The position numbers were made by a program, and so were the translations under genes. This document shows, in pieces, positions 23,201 to 35,700 of a stretch of DNA of 64,000 nt (position 1 is the first letter of the stretch; each line of letters opens with the position of its first letter). The notes beneath the pieces were generated by a model, which did no database searches, was not told the origin of the DNA, and saw only the letters and a list, made by a program, of their open reading frames with translations. Source of the DNA: Nematostella vectensis (taxonomy: Eukaryota; Cnidaria; Anthozoa; Actiniaria; Edwardsiidae); the NCBI RefSeq assembly GCF_932526225.1, contig NC_064039.1, forward strand, positions 13,720,139 to 13,784,138. The letters run 5' to 3'.

Positions 23201-23686
23201 CTGGTCGTCTCCTGCGTCCAGAATTTCAGTGCCGCATGATTTTTTTTCTATTTTGTAATTTAAGTATTCTTTGTAAAACCTCTAGAATCGTGTGAGTTTT
23301 GCGCTCTTCGATAACAAAAAAAATAGCAAAAGATAGACATTCAATTACGGCCATACATGGAAAGTTGTGTGCATGAAACCCTTGCACTGCAACAAGTAGC
23401 CGTCGCAATAGGGTCCGTGATTGATGTAATTCAGTCCTTGACTACGAAGGGTTGGAAATAAACATACATTATATTATAATCATTTTTATCCACGCGAAAT
23501 TTTGAAATTAGAAGAAAATAGAAAATGAGAAACCGTCCACCTGCATGGTCCCCAGGAATAAATCGCGACTAGAAACAAAAGACTTTATTCTCTTCGTCTT
23601 GCCCAAGACAACTAGCCCTGTTTTGGGATACCTGTGGTATTTCCGCTGGCCACAAGTATCGTATCTTCCTTTGCAGAAACACAAAC

Positions 23687-23704
23687 ATGGCGACGACCAC
23701 GTGA
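23687..23704 (+). promoter_or_regulatory. RRP12 leader: 5-codon uORF overlapping an E-box
   Basis: ATGGCGACGACCACGTGA encodes MATTT-stop about 80 bp before the RRP12 start. It includes CACGTG (23698-23703), the Myc/Max-type E-box common near ribosome-biogenesis genes in animals, and AACATGGCG, which resembles a YY1 site. Whether it is in the transcript or the promoter cannot be told from sequence. Confidence 0.4.
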
Positions 23705-23784
23705 AACGAAATCACCTTCAAAAATACCAGGATTTTGTCTATCTTCTACTCCTAACCTTACAAAAGTCAATATTCTATTTCACC

Positions 23785-26700
23785 ATGGTTCGGTTAAGGA
23801 AAGGAAAGGGCCAGAAATGGCGCAAAGGACAGAGTTGCGTATCAAACCCACAAACGAGAACCCACCGATCGAACACAAAACGAGGAGTTATCACGGGACA
23901 AAAATCGAACACTCGATCGAACCTAACGATGGAAGCGTTGGCTAGACACGACGAAGTACACGAATCGGATGTGGAGCTTGGATCTGACGAGGAGAAGAGT
24001 TTGAAGAGTGCAGGAATGTTTAGTATCAGTGGATTAACAGACTGTACGAACCCTGCTTTTGAAAGCATCCGTAGGTTTGCTAACACTCAGTTGGCTAGCC
24101 AGAAAGAGGTCAGTATTGTATCAAAATGTGTGTCTAAATGGTGCCTTGGATTTAACCTATACTATCCAGGATTCTACTTATATACAACAAAAACAGTCTA
24201 TCATAGCTGTCAACCTCGCTTTAGGAAAAATCTTGAGAAAATACAGTGAATATACCAGAAGTACATCTTTTCAAGAAAATCAGGCTTGAAAAAAGGTTCA
24301 AAATCTTGAGACTCCCACCTAATGCAGGAGAGTTGACAGCTATGGTCTATGGCCATACAACATCAAAGACTATAGTCTACCCATCTGAAAAGATGGTTAG
24401 AGAGGTCTGTTAACTTAGATTAATACGGTGGGCACTAGATGCTTCTCTAATAGGTTATGGTCCAAGCCATTTATAAATTATTAATGAGTAATTAGATCCC
24501 TTAAGCTAAAAACCCTAATGAATTATAATGTAGATTTTTGGTATAGACTGTCAAGGTCTGCTATTTTAAAACTTAGTTTTTCTTATTAATTCGCAGGTCT
24601 GTGCAGTTTTAGCAGCTGTGACTGAGGTGTGTATTTCATATTTATTATTCAGGTTTGGTATGAATTCATCAATTAAGGGCAAAGGAGAAAAAAATTGCAC
24701 TATAAAGGGTACTTTGCCCAGGAAAAATACTATGGGGTGGTCCATCTTCTGTACACTAAAATTTGCTTGTTAGCCAGCAAAACACCTGTTGTCTGCCTGT
24801 GGCAGACTCCCAGATACATTTTATAGTATTTTATATCAAGGCTTTTTTACCTACATACATTATGTCTCCATTATTTCAGGTTATCAAGTCTCAGGGAGGA
24901 AGTGAAACTGAGACAGAATACTTTGCAGCTTTGGTGAGCTATCTTAAAAGAATATAAATAACAATGGAGAATGTTTTTAGAGGGAATATTGAATATGTTA
25001 GCTATATGCATATAGCACTGAAAATTTGCTGGTCCATGGCCATGTACATAAATAAACTGTAACCAAAGCAAAACCACATTCAGTACAACATTATAATTTT
25101 ACAGATGACTGCACTTGAGTCAGCACAAGACCAGGAGAGTATGACAGCCATTGCATATCTACTGACATTGATAATAAAAAGGTACACTTTTTGATAAAAT
25201 CTATTTTTTTACTCCCTTTTACTTACTTGCATATTTATCTTCTGCCTGCATTAAATAACATAGTTTAGCCATCGACAATCGGCTTTTCCATTTAAAATGT
25301 ACATGGTACACATACTTTACAGTTCTATTGGGGACCTTCTAGTACTGTACAATATATTCCAGTTTTAGTATAAAAATTAAAGTATAAAAAAATTAAAATA
25401 AGTAGAAGAAAATTCAAAATCCATTATTTATTTGGAAATGCATACAGTAGCAGATGGTTTGCCATACCACCTCCCCAAACAGTTTCCATGTTGCGTGATT
25501 ATAAAATCATGAAAGACATGGATTGGTTTATATGACTGATTGACAACATGCTATTCCAAGACTAAACAGGATGTTTCTAGGTTTGTTACAAAACTAATGA
25601 AACAGTTCCTGTACAAAGTACAATTTTGTTTTATTGAAGGGTTCCAGAATCTATTTTGAAGACAAAGTTTTCCAAGGCGTCCCAAGTCATCCTGTCTTCT
25701 CTAGCTGCTTACGCTGGTGATGGTGGATCGTCATTATTAAAATCTGTAAGTCATATGTATGCCCCAAACTATTCTAGCAAGCACACAGTAAGGACAATTA
25801 TTACCGATAGAGAACATCAACATGTATGTCCCTAGTATCAGCTGAAAAAAGGACAAGCACAATGGAAACAATGTGTATCATTAACTGTTTTCTTAGTGTC
25901 CAGGGTTGTACCTAATGTCAGCTACTGTACTGTACTGACTGGAAAAGAGCTTACTCCACTTTGTGTCATATTTAGCTGGCTCAAATTCCTATATTCCTGG
26001 CTAATAGATTCCTGAGTGACTCTGAGCATTTTCTTTTCTTGTTTGTCATCATATTGAAACCATGCATTGTTTTATCAGCTCCTGGGCTGTCTTTGTCAGC
26101 TTTTGGTCATCCAGGAACGTGCTGTTTGGTCAGAGTCATCAACTGTCAAGATCTACCATGGTCTACTCAGTTTCACAATTCATTCCAAGCCCAAGGTACG
26201 CTACTACTGAATGCGGTATTTACCACACCCTGTTACACTTTGTCAACACATATTTTACATTTTTGAAATTTTAAGATGGTAAATTTGTCCAAACTTCATA
26301 GAAAACTGTATCATTTTGGCATCTTAAAATTGGAGCGGTCACTCCCCAAGCGTACCCCTTTATCAAATTTAAATGTGAGGTTTAAAAATATGATGTATAA
26401 AATAAATCACATCTATGAAATGTAATGATATTCTGTTATGCCTGGTGCACACTAGTGACATAACGGCATAATGACATAGGCATATATGTTTATATGTTCA
26501 AGTGTGAATGGTTCGACATTTTAACATAAGCCCAACATAACAACATGAACATAATGACATAAGAGAAATAACATGTTTTTTTTTTATGTCATTATGTCCA
26601 TGTGGTTATGTTGGGCTTAAAATAGTGCACGCACGTATGTTGTTATGTCACTAGTGTGCACTAAGCATTCACTCTGTATAAATCCATAGGTTCGTAAGTC

Positions 26701-29700
26701 CGCACATGAGGCTGTTCATTTACTATTGAGGTCCCCCCCAGCTGGCACCGAGTTTCACCCTGCAGCAGCTGTCACGGCAAAGTTCGCCATCCAACAGATA
26801 CAGCAGCATGGAGGTATTTGCACACAGATGCAGAACGGCAATCTGCATTTATCTGCCTATTATGAAGTGCCAATTAGAGGAACCGGTACAAGACTTTATT
26901 ACAGCACAACTTTATGACTGTTTGCATGGTACTGTATATTAATAAATTTAGGCAAAATATTGGTCACAATATTGGGAGAGCATGTAGGTACTTCTGTTAG
27001 TACTAGAAATTATGTACCGTATAGGCAAGACAAAAACATTTCCTGATACACCTAAGAATTTACAACTAGAATTTTGAAACTTGTTATAAACTTGAAAGAA
27101 TTTGAAGGTTTGTTAATTTGAATTAACCAGGGGTTTCATTTAGGCCCCGGCGGCCGGCGGAATCACCAGCTACTACTTTCCCAGCGCCTGCTACTTTTTT
27201 ACAAAGTCGATTAAAGTTTTATTTAAACTTTATAATAAAATAACTTTCATCCCCTACCTATCAATCTCCACCGCCTACTCTGAAACTCAATAAAATCCCT
27301 GTTAACTCTAAGTGATAAATTATCTCTGATATGATATTTGATCCTTTTGTCCTTGGAGATTAATTTTATGATTCACACACGCCATTGAACTTTTAGTTTT
27401 TTTATGTAACATAAATGAGAACAATCTATAGAAAAATCAAATTTGTGTCTCTAAGCTTGTCTCGCATGTTCTTGAAAGAATGGATTGAATTAATTCCAGG
27501 ATCTTCCCAAGCTGTAACTACTCTTCACATCATTGGCCTTTTAAAAGAAATTCTTCCATGTCTCCCTGTCCAGGTACTGTAAATTCCTCCACTCCCTGTG
27601 CCCTTCACATATGATATTTGACCATTTAAAGTGTGCTTATCGCATGCCCTGAGATAAACTATGCTTTTGCCCATTGGCCACCTTTTTTTAATCTTTTACA
27701 ATTTAATATCACTTATTCTGTGGAATTATTAATCCAGAATGTGAAGTCAGTCTGTGAAAATCTCTTGAAGTTGATGACCCTTGGCAATGTGGTAAGGATG
27801 GTACAGTATACAAAATAAAGTACAGTATTTTTTATGAGGATGGTAAACAGAGTACAGTATTTTTGATAAGGATTGTATACAAAGTGCAGTATTTTTGATA
27901 AGTTAGGATGTTATACAAAGTACAGTATTTTTGATAAGGATGGTATACAAAGTACAGTATTTTTGATAAGGATGGTATACAAGGTATTACAGTAATAAAG
28001 ATTGGACCTCTAAGGCAGCTAGTACTGTACACTGACTTGTATTCAATACAATATGCAATGTATATATGACAATGTAATGTAATGAATGTGATTTACTGTA
28101 CAGTAAGAGTGTAAAGCATTGTATTCTTCCTCTTGCTGAATGTGTTTCCCTTTTTGTATGTAATGGATAACAGAGAGATTAGCGACTTATAAGTTCATTT
28201 TTATCTTTGCCACAAGGTTATTTAACAAATACAGGAATAAAAAAGAAAAGAAATACTACACTACTGTTTAAGCAAACAAAAAAAAAACATGGATAATGGT
28301 ACTGTACTGTATTACTATAAAAACAATAGTCAATTACTGTCTGGCCACAATGATTACAAAAACATAAAACTTGCATATACTAAATAGAGAAACAGTATTA
28401 CTGGCAGCAATACACAGGGCTTCTGAGGCTGTCAGACTTATTGCTACAAAGATAGTAATGTAATGTAGTAACATAGTAACATCTTGTTATTTCTTTAAGA
28501 TGGTGACTGTCAACTCCTTGCAAACTCTATTCAAGATGTTTGAAGCTTCCCCTTCTGCAGCAAGTTTATCTCCTGAATTGAATGCACAAATAATTAATGT
28601 AAGTCAAATATTATCTTCCTTTTGGATCAGTAGGATCCAGTATGCTTGGCACAAGTGCTGTTGGTGCTGGATATTTTCTCAATATTAATTTTAGAATGAA
28701 GAAAAATAACTGGATCATACCAACCATATTAAAGCCTCTTGTTCCATACAGTATAGATATACATATGTCAAGTGAAAGAAGTTGAGTGTAGTACTTATGG
28801 TCTGTTTTAGGCATTATACGATTACCAACCAAGTGCCAATGATATTGATTTGTCACAAGCTTGGATAACAACGATGGAGAAAGCACACTCAAACTTGACA
28901 AGGTACAGAATTGTGTGCTGAAGAGAGATATCATTGTTTTCCTTCACTTGTGGCCTTATCACATTTTGCAGGCTGGACTCCAAGCTGTGTGTTGCCAATT
29001 TGGCGAGATGTTTCTCCTCTCTAATGTCATACTTCCTCTCGGATCACAACATCCTGGCGCATGCCACTGCTGCTACACTTAAGGTAAGTGTACAATACCC
29101 CAATCATAACCTTTTGTAAAGCATTTCTAACAGGATTCAAGTGACAATATAAATTACTGGTTGACTTACCAGTGCACACCATGTAGATTATCTTTCCTCA
29201 TTTAGCTATCACAATCAAATTTCTCAAGAAGGACATGCTGTAGTATACTTTGATTGTCTTAATCCATACTCACAAAATTCACAATTTGGGTTTACTTTAC
29301 CTGCCGAATATTTCTAAACATGCTGTTTGCTCATTTTAGGAGCTGCTTCACAATTGTTTGAGCTCAGCATTGGATGAGCTTATGAAAGATTTGAAGAAAC
29401 CCAATGCAGGCACAAACACCTCCATCCACAAGATCATCAGGTAAACACAGTAGTAACCCTACCATAAACTCTTATATTAGTGCCATTTTTTTGTGAGGGG
29501 GGGGGAGGGGGGCCTCAGTCATTCTTTGTATTTCGCACGTAAAGTATGGCAGATGCAATGTTCTTTGTAAAATTTACTAGGGGAGGGGGGCAACTTTCAT
29601 CTCTCCTGCCAGTTGAGCCCCTTACTGTATGGCCCTGTATGTGATGGTGATTTCAAAATATCAGCCAAAAAATATTTTTATGCATGTTTAACCCATGAAA

Positions 29701-32700
29701 AAATATTGAGTTTCGCTACTGTATCCTTAAGTAGCAACTCTCCAATTCTTATATTCTGAACCATCGAATGAGTAATACATACATACAATACAGTTTCTTA
29801 CTCCTTGAAAAATTGTCATTTATTACCTCTTTGCATGATGTCCGCTGTAAGTCTGCATACTGTATGTACCATGCCACCCTCACCCCAAACTACTGGAAAG
29901 GAGCCTGTGAATGACCTGTGAGAAACCTGTGAATATTCAAAACCTGTGAAAAAACTTTGAATTTCCTGTGAAGAACTTGTGAAATTCACAGGTTTAGTCA
30001 CAGGAAATTTGCAGGTTCCTCTTCTGCAGTGCCAACCAGCATTTGTAAATCCTGCTTGCTTGACAGTGAGTTTTACCTTCAACATGCTTCTGGTTTGCCA
30101 TTGTGTTGTGTTGCTATAACACTAACTGTATAGTGTTGCTAAGTTCCAATACACCAAAAAATTCTATTCTGCCAAATTTTCGTCTTTAATAAGACTTCTT
30201 CAGGGCAGACTGAAGAAGGTTAATCGTTACAAGCTTATTTACATCAAAATAGTGTCGTGAGAGGCAAAAACATTACAAATGACAAAACCTGAATATTCTA
30301 GAATAGCTTGCACTATGGACAAAAATAATTTACATATCTCTTAATTTAAAAAACGAAAAATTTGGCAGAGTCGAATTCCAGTTTTTGGTGTATTGTATTC
30401 TTTCTTCTGTTTCACGAACATGACTATTTGGGCTTTTTGTATTTATTCGTGTTGCTAAGTTCCAATGCAGTTCAACCCTCTACCAAGCAGAGTAGTACTG
30501 TATTAATATGTTTTTGATTGATGATGAAACAGGTGTCTGGAAGCAGGCCTAAAGTACCGGTACCAGGCATCTTGGGGCCTTATCCTACAAGTCCTGAACT
30601 CGTTGTTTGAGGTACATACATTCAGTACATATGCATGAAGACTTTTTATCCCACTCACTCACACTCTCTCACTGTCTTTTGGGTCATCAGGTCGCAGGAG
30701 AAGCATTCCCCAACCTCATGAGCAAAGTCCTGGTGTCACTTTGTGATCTCAGAGGAACATACCAATTTCCACACATACGGGAACTTGATAGAGCTGTTGG
30801 CATGGCGATACAGAAAATGGGGCCTAAGTATGTTTTGTAGTATTAACAGAAGTAGTGTATTTGATGGCTTTGTTAATTCTTTTTTTGTAATACCGTGACA
30901 CTTTACACCTACAATTTTTTGTGTGTTTTAACTTCTTCAAATTGCTGGATTGTTAATTTGTAAATGTATTAGCCACTACAGTATCAATGCTTTTATTCAG
31001 CGTCATAATCGGTAAATGGCCCAGTAACTGCTCAAGTATATTAAGGCTTGGAACATAAGCTAAAACAGGTGAACTTTTGAAAGTTGCCTTAAAGTGAGTA
31101 AACATTGCCTTAAATGCACCATTTTTGGTCAAATCATCAAACTCGGCAATGTTAGCTGTTTGGTAATATTTTATTTTGAGTGATGACATCATCCAGCCGA
31201 TCGCGTGACTTTTGTAAAGCTATATTTCAAAAAATTCTCTGCTGCTGGATACGCTATGAAAAAGAAAACATCGCATGTTTTTATGTTCCTTTGAAACACA
31301 TCTGTACACTGATGTCTTAACGGTCAAGAAAAGTTTAGCCTTTCGGTCACAAATCAACATTTTAATTTGCATCAGGTCACGTGATATCTTGTTAACGGCA
31401 GAGAAAATCCCAGATGCTAAAACGCTATCATATGACACACATAAAGTCAACACTTATTTAGTAAACACCTTTGTCCAAGCTGTTCTCCCCACCAGTGGAA
31501 AGGCAAAAAACAATTTTTTCACGTGATCCATGACGTCATCACCAGCAAGAAAACATTATGAAAATGTTATGGCCGTCAACTTTAATCATCTTGCCAAAAA
31601 GAATGAATTTAGGGTGACGTTAACAAAGTTTAAGGCAAAAAGTTATATTCGATGTTAAGAGCAAACTACCCAGGCCTAAATATACTTGAGTGGTCAAGCA
31701 TTTATTCATTGAGTATTGTTTGGCTCAAAATTGGTATTTTTTAAAGTAGTCAGCCCTATTCAAAGTGTGTATAAAAATGTTTAAAAGTTTTTTTTCTTGT
31801 TATCTTAGGAATGTGTTAACTGCTGTGCCTCTAGGGCTGGAAAAAGAAACGTGAGTACCATATTTAAAAGGTCTTCACCTGTCCTCTTTTCTTTTTACTG
31901 TAGGCCCAAATTAAAAAAAAAGGAATTGTATGTTTATGAAAATACATAAGTTTTATTTTGAATTTTGGCTTCTTTTCAGGGATGACTGCAATTTTCCCCG
32001 TTCCTGGCTTCTTCCAATTTTAAAAGATAACATAAAAGACACTCAGCTGAAGTATTTTTTTGATGAGATGCTTCCTCTTGCAGCAGACCTAAGGGCCAAA
32101 GGTACAGCTTAAAGATCATGTGTATAGCGCAGCACCAAATAGCATAGTCTCACAGTATCTATTCAGAAATGTTTTTATTGGTACTGGAAATAAAACCTTG
32201 GCAGAAACTACAGTATAAACTATTTTGATAGCTGTTTCTAAAAGTTTTAAGTTTTAGGGATATTATGTACTGTATGTTCCAGGTACAGGTACAATACCTA
32301 CATGCCATTGTTGTCCACGGTTGATTTTGTCGTAGGATAAAACTGTCAATTCAAAAGCACAAAGGTTTCCCACGTTTTTTTATAGAATGTTCTTGGTATT
32401 TGCAAATGCTTGGTATAGATTGTTAGGGTGTATGTGGATAGAAGTTCATTCTTTTACTTTTTTATTTACATGTAGCTGTCACATTCACACAGGCAGGAAA
32501 AGACCTGGAAAGCAAAGTGTTTGATACTCTCCAACTGCAGGTAAAGTCAATGGAATTGGACTTACTGTCCATTTTCAACACACTTTTTATTGTTTTATAT
32601 AGAACATCGTATAGCTATTTCCATAATAACTCAATAAGTCAGACATGTTGTCAAATCCGAATGGCATATACTATATAAAGAGAGCTTAGAGCTGCATCAA

Positions 32701-35700
32701 AATGATCTGCCATAAATGTTCATACATGTTTTGTATCATTGTATTGACTCACCTACATAGAATTGTTTTTTACAGATCTGGTCTTTGCTGCCTGGGTTTT
32801 GTACAAGACCAACTGATGTAGTCCAGGTATTTTTTGATATCTAAACTCCTCAATTATTTCTGATTTATCTTGCACATAATAATTCCGTTTTAACAGCACC
32901 CTGTACTGTAATATATCTAATAAACCCTTTTATCTTTTTACCTTGCTGTAACAATGTTGATGTTGCTTAAAAAGTCAAGAGCTAACATTTCTTTTTGTGC
33001 TCTTAGTCATTCAAGTCTGTAGCCCGTATACTCGGTGTGGCTTTGACTGAGAGATCAGACCTTCGACTCATCGTCTGCCAGGCATTAAGAATCCTCGTCA
33101 GCAAGTCAGAAAAGGGTAACGATACATACTACAGTATGTCACAGCAAAGCATAGTATGATTTAGCAAAGAAGGTTCAAACAGGGGCGTAGTCAGGGGGTG
33201 GCCTAGGGGGCTTGCCCCCCCCCCCTTCTGTAGCAGCCAAAAATACAGTAGATGAGACATTATCTAAAATACAGGTGAAAATGCCTTGAAAGTCCCTTTT
33301 GGGCCCCCTCCTGTTAAAAATTCTGGCTACGCCGCTGTAAAACTACATAGTATGGCAAAGCATAGCATCATTTAACAGAAATTAAGCATTTTAGGGGCTT
33401 TAGATCTAAACTTTTTCAATCCAAATCAATTCCAAATCGACCGAAAAGTTATAACATTCAATCATCTCCTTGACTATTTGATTCAATCTATTCAGTATTC
33501 ATGTTTAAATTACCCACATAATTTCTCCCACATGAAAATTTTGTGCAACAGAGTTTGACATAAATCAAACATACAGTATTGTTCATTTTGCTTATGTGTT
33601 TCCCTTTAATGTTATCATTGTTATGATATTGCACCTGATCATCAGTCCAGAATTTATAAAGTTTGATTTTCACAACATCATCTTGCAGCTGAAGAGAAGA
33701 AAGAACTAGCGGCCTATGCCAAGAACTACCTACCCATTCTGTTTAACCTGTATTCAGCCGACCCCAAGAACGGGGACCCGGACAAGCTTCCGGTGCTGGA
33801 GACAGTGCGCACGTACTTAACCATAACTGACCCCAAGGTGAGTGAGGTGTACCCTGTTAGCACAGCTTTCTTCCTGTTTGTATCCGACAGTTCCCCTAGT
33901 AATGACATGTCTCTGTTCCTTTACATGAAATGGGGGTTGATAGATGTGTGTAAAACAAAATTAAAAGTGATAAGGAAAGCTCTTATAAAAGGTGTCTCTG
34001 CTCAGACATTTTCAAAACATCACCTTTGTATTTTTGTGCAATGGGCTAACAGAGACTTAGAGCATAAATCTTGTGTTGATTGATTTCCTTGGTAAAAATA
34101 AGTTTTAAGGTTTAAATGAAGGTTTAGAGATGTTTGTAGAGGTTTTGGTAGAAGACTTGATTTGTGGCTGTATTTAGTAATCATTTTCTTGCTTCTTTGT
34201 TTCTCTCTAGCTGACATCACGGTTCTTCACCAAAGCAATAGAGAAAGTCAACAGCAAAGAGACTAGTCACATTGCCAGGTACTTATCAGCTTGATACAGA
34301 CCCAGGATAAAACCCTGGCACATCCCTGATACCGGGGATAGCTTAGTAGCTTGGGCTTTCTTTTTTAAGCAAGTCCCTCGATACAGGGTAGAAATATGAT
34401 TATAAACTTTTATGTGACTGACACTTAACATGATGCTTATCTGTCCTATTCAAATACCAAAAAAAACAACTTTGCTATTAATATGACGTCAGCATAACAT
34501 TTCACACACACTGGCCAATGTTGGCACTGTTTGTATGGGCCAACTCAGTGTGAGAACTAGGCAACCTAATGGCATATGCACGTGTGTATGTCAAAAATGC
34601 TTTTGTAAATATTCAAAATTTGATTGGTCAAAACAAAAAATTACAACATAAGTTACACTTTAATTTTATTAAAACTAAATGCTGCCTTACGTTTTTGAAT
34701 ATTTGAGTTTTAGGATTTATTAGTATGTGTAATATGGCTTATTAGACAAATCTAACATGGGGAACCTTGTGAAAATTATGTCAAGCAAAAACTTTTGTTC
34801 TTTCTTCTTTTAATTGGTTCAAAACAGAAAATGGCAGATAAGATATATCAGGGAGCACATGTTTGATGTAATTTAATCAAAATCTCACTATATTCTATGT
34901 CTTGTGCCTGTGTGTTTAGTACAAAAACTCTCCTACGTGTGGAAAGCTTTTAGCCGCAGGACAATGGGGCTAGTTCTTGTATGGGTGGTTACTTGATGAA
35001 ATGAACTCATAGGGAAAGAGGGGGGTTAAATCTAGTTTCTTTGAATTCCAAGAAGTCATGGAGAAAGAGAGGTTTTAATTCAGTTTGGAGGTCATGGGTA
35101 ATAAGTTTGAAGAGGGGGGTTAATTTAGTTTCTTTGAATTCCAGGAAGTCATAGGTAAAAAGGTGGATGAATTCTAGTTCCTTGGAGTTCCATAAAGTTA
35201 CAGGAAAAGAGGGGGGTTTAAGCTGGTTTCTTGGAATTCCATGGAGTCATAGGGAAAGAGGGGGGTTTAATCTAGTTTCTTGGAATTCCAGGAACTGCAT
35301 GATGGACTTGGTAATCGCAATGGTGCCATATGTGAATGAGTCCAACCTCCAAACATTATACAACATGGTGGTGCCATCACTCAAGGTATGAGTACTCCAA
35401 ATTGCCAAGCCATCATTTCCAGTAAATTATCTTCGTGTCTAGGGCTGACACAATCTCACCTGTCAAGCCAGAGAAACTACGGTATATTCTTATCAGGTTG
35501 CCTCCTGATTGTGTGAAGATGTGTGTGGTTCAACTGAGACGTGGAACAGAGTGGACACCCTTTATAAAAAAAACAGGCTTTTTCCAAATTCTTTAGTTAA
35601 GGGATGAAACTACCATTAAGCAGACACCTCCATATAACAGCCATTTTTCGGTCCGAGGGTGTCCGTCATATACAGTGCAGCTTATTTGCTTAGTTTACAC

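Larger units (their letters stand above)
19365..23544. other. Mostly non-coding spacer between SEA-like gene and RRP12
   Basis: The core promoter of the minus-strand SEA-like gene should lie just above 19364. Apart from the palindromic element at 19423-19570 and the TATA/orphan-exon region at 20004-20274, I see only AT-rich sequence, a G run at 19855-19867 and short ORFs without family likeness or exon structure. A short ...ACTTCATGTA ... TACATGAAGT... inverted pair near 22970-23028 resembles the element described at 40033-40189. Confidence 0.5.

Noticed and set aside
23545-23784. In-frame ATG 80 codons upstream of the RRP12 start
   Set aside because: Similarity to the family begins at the ATG at 23785 and the upstream residues look non-coding; the upstream ATG is likely leader or promoter.
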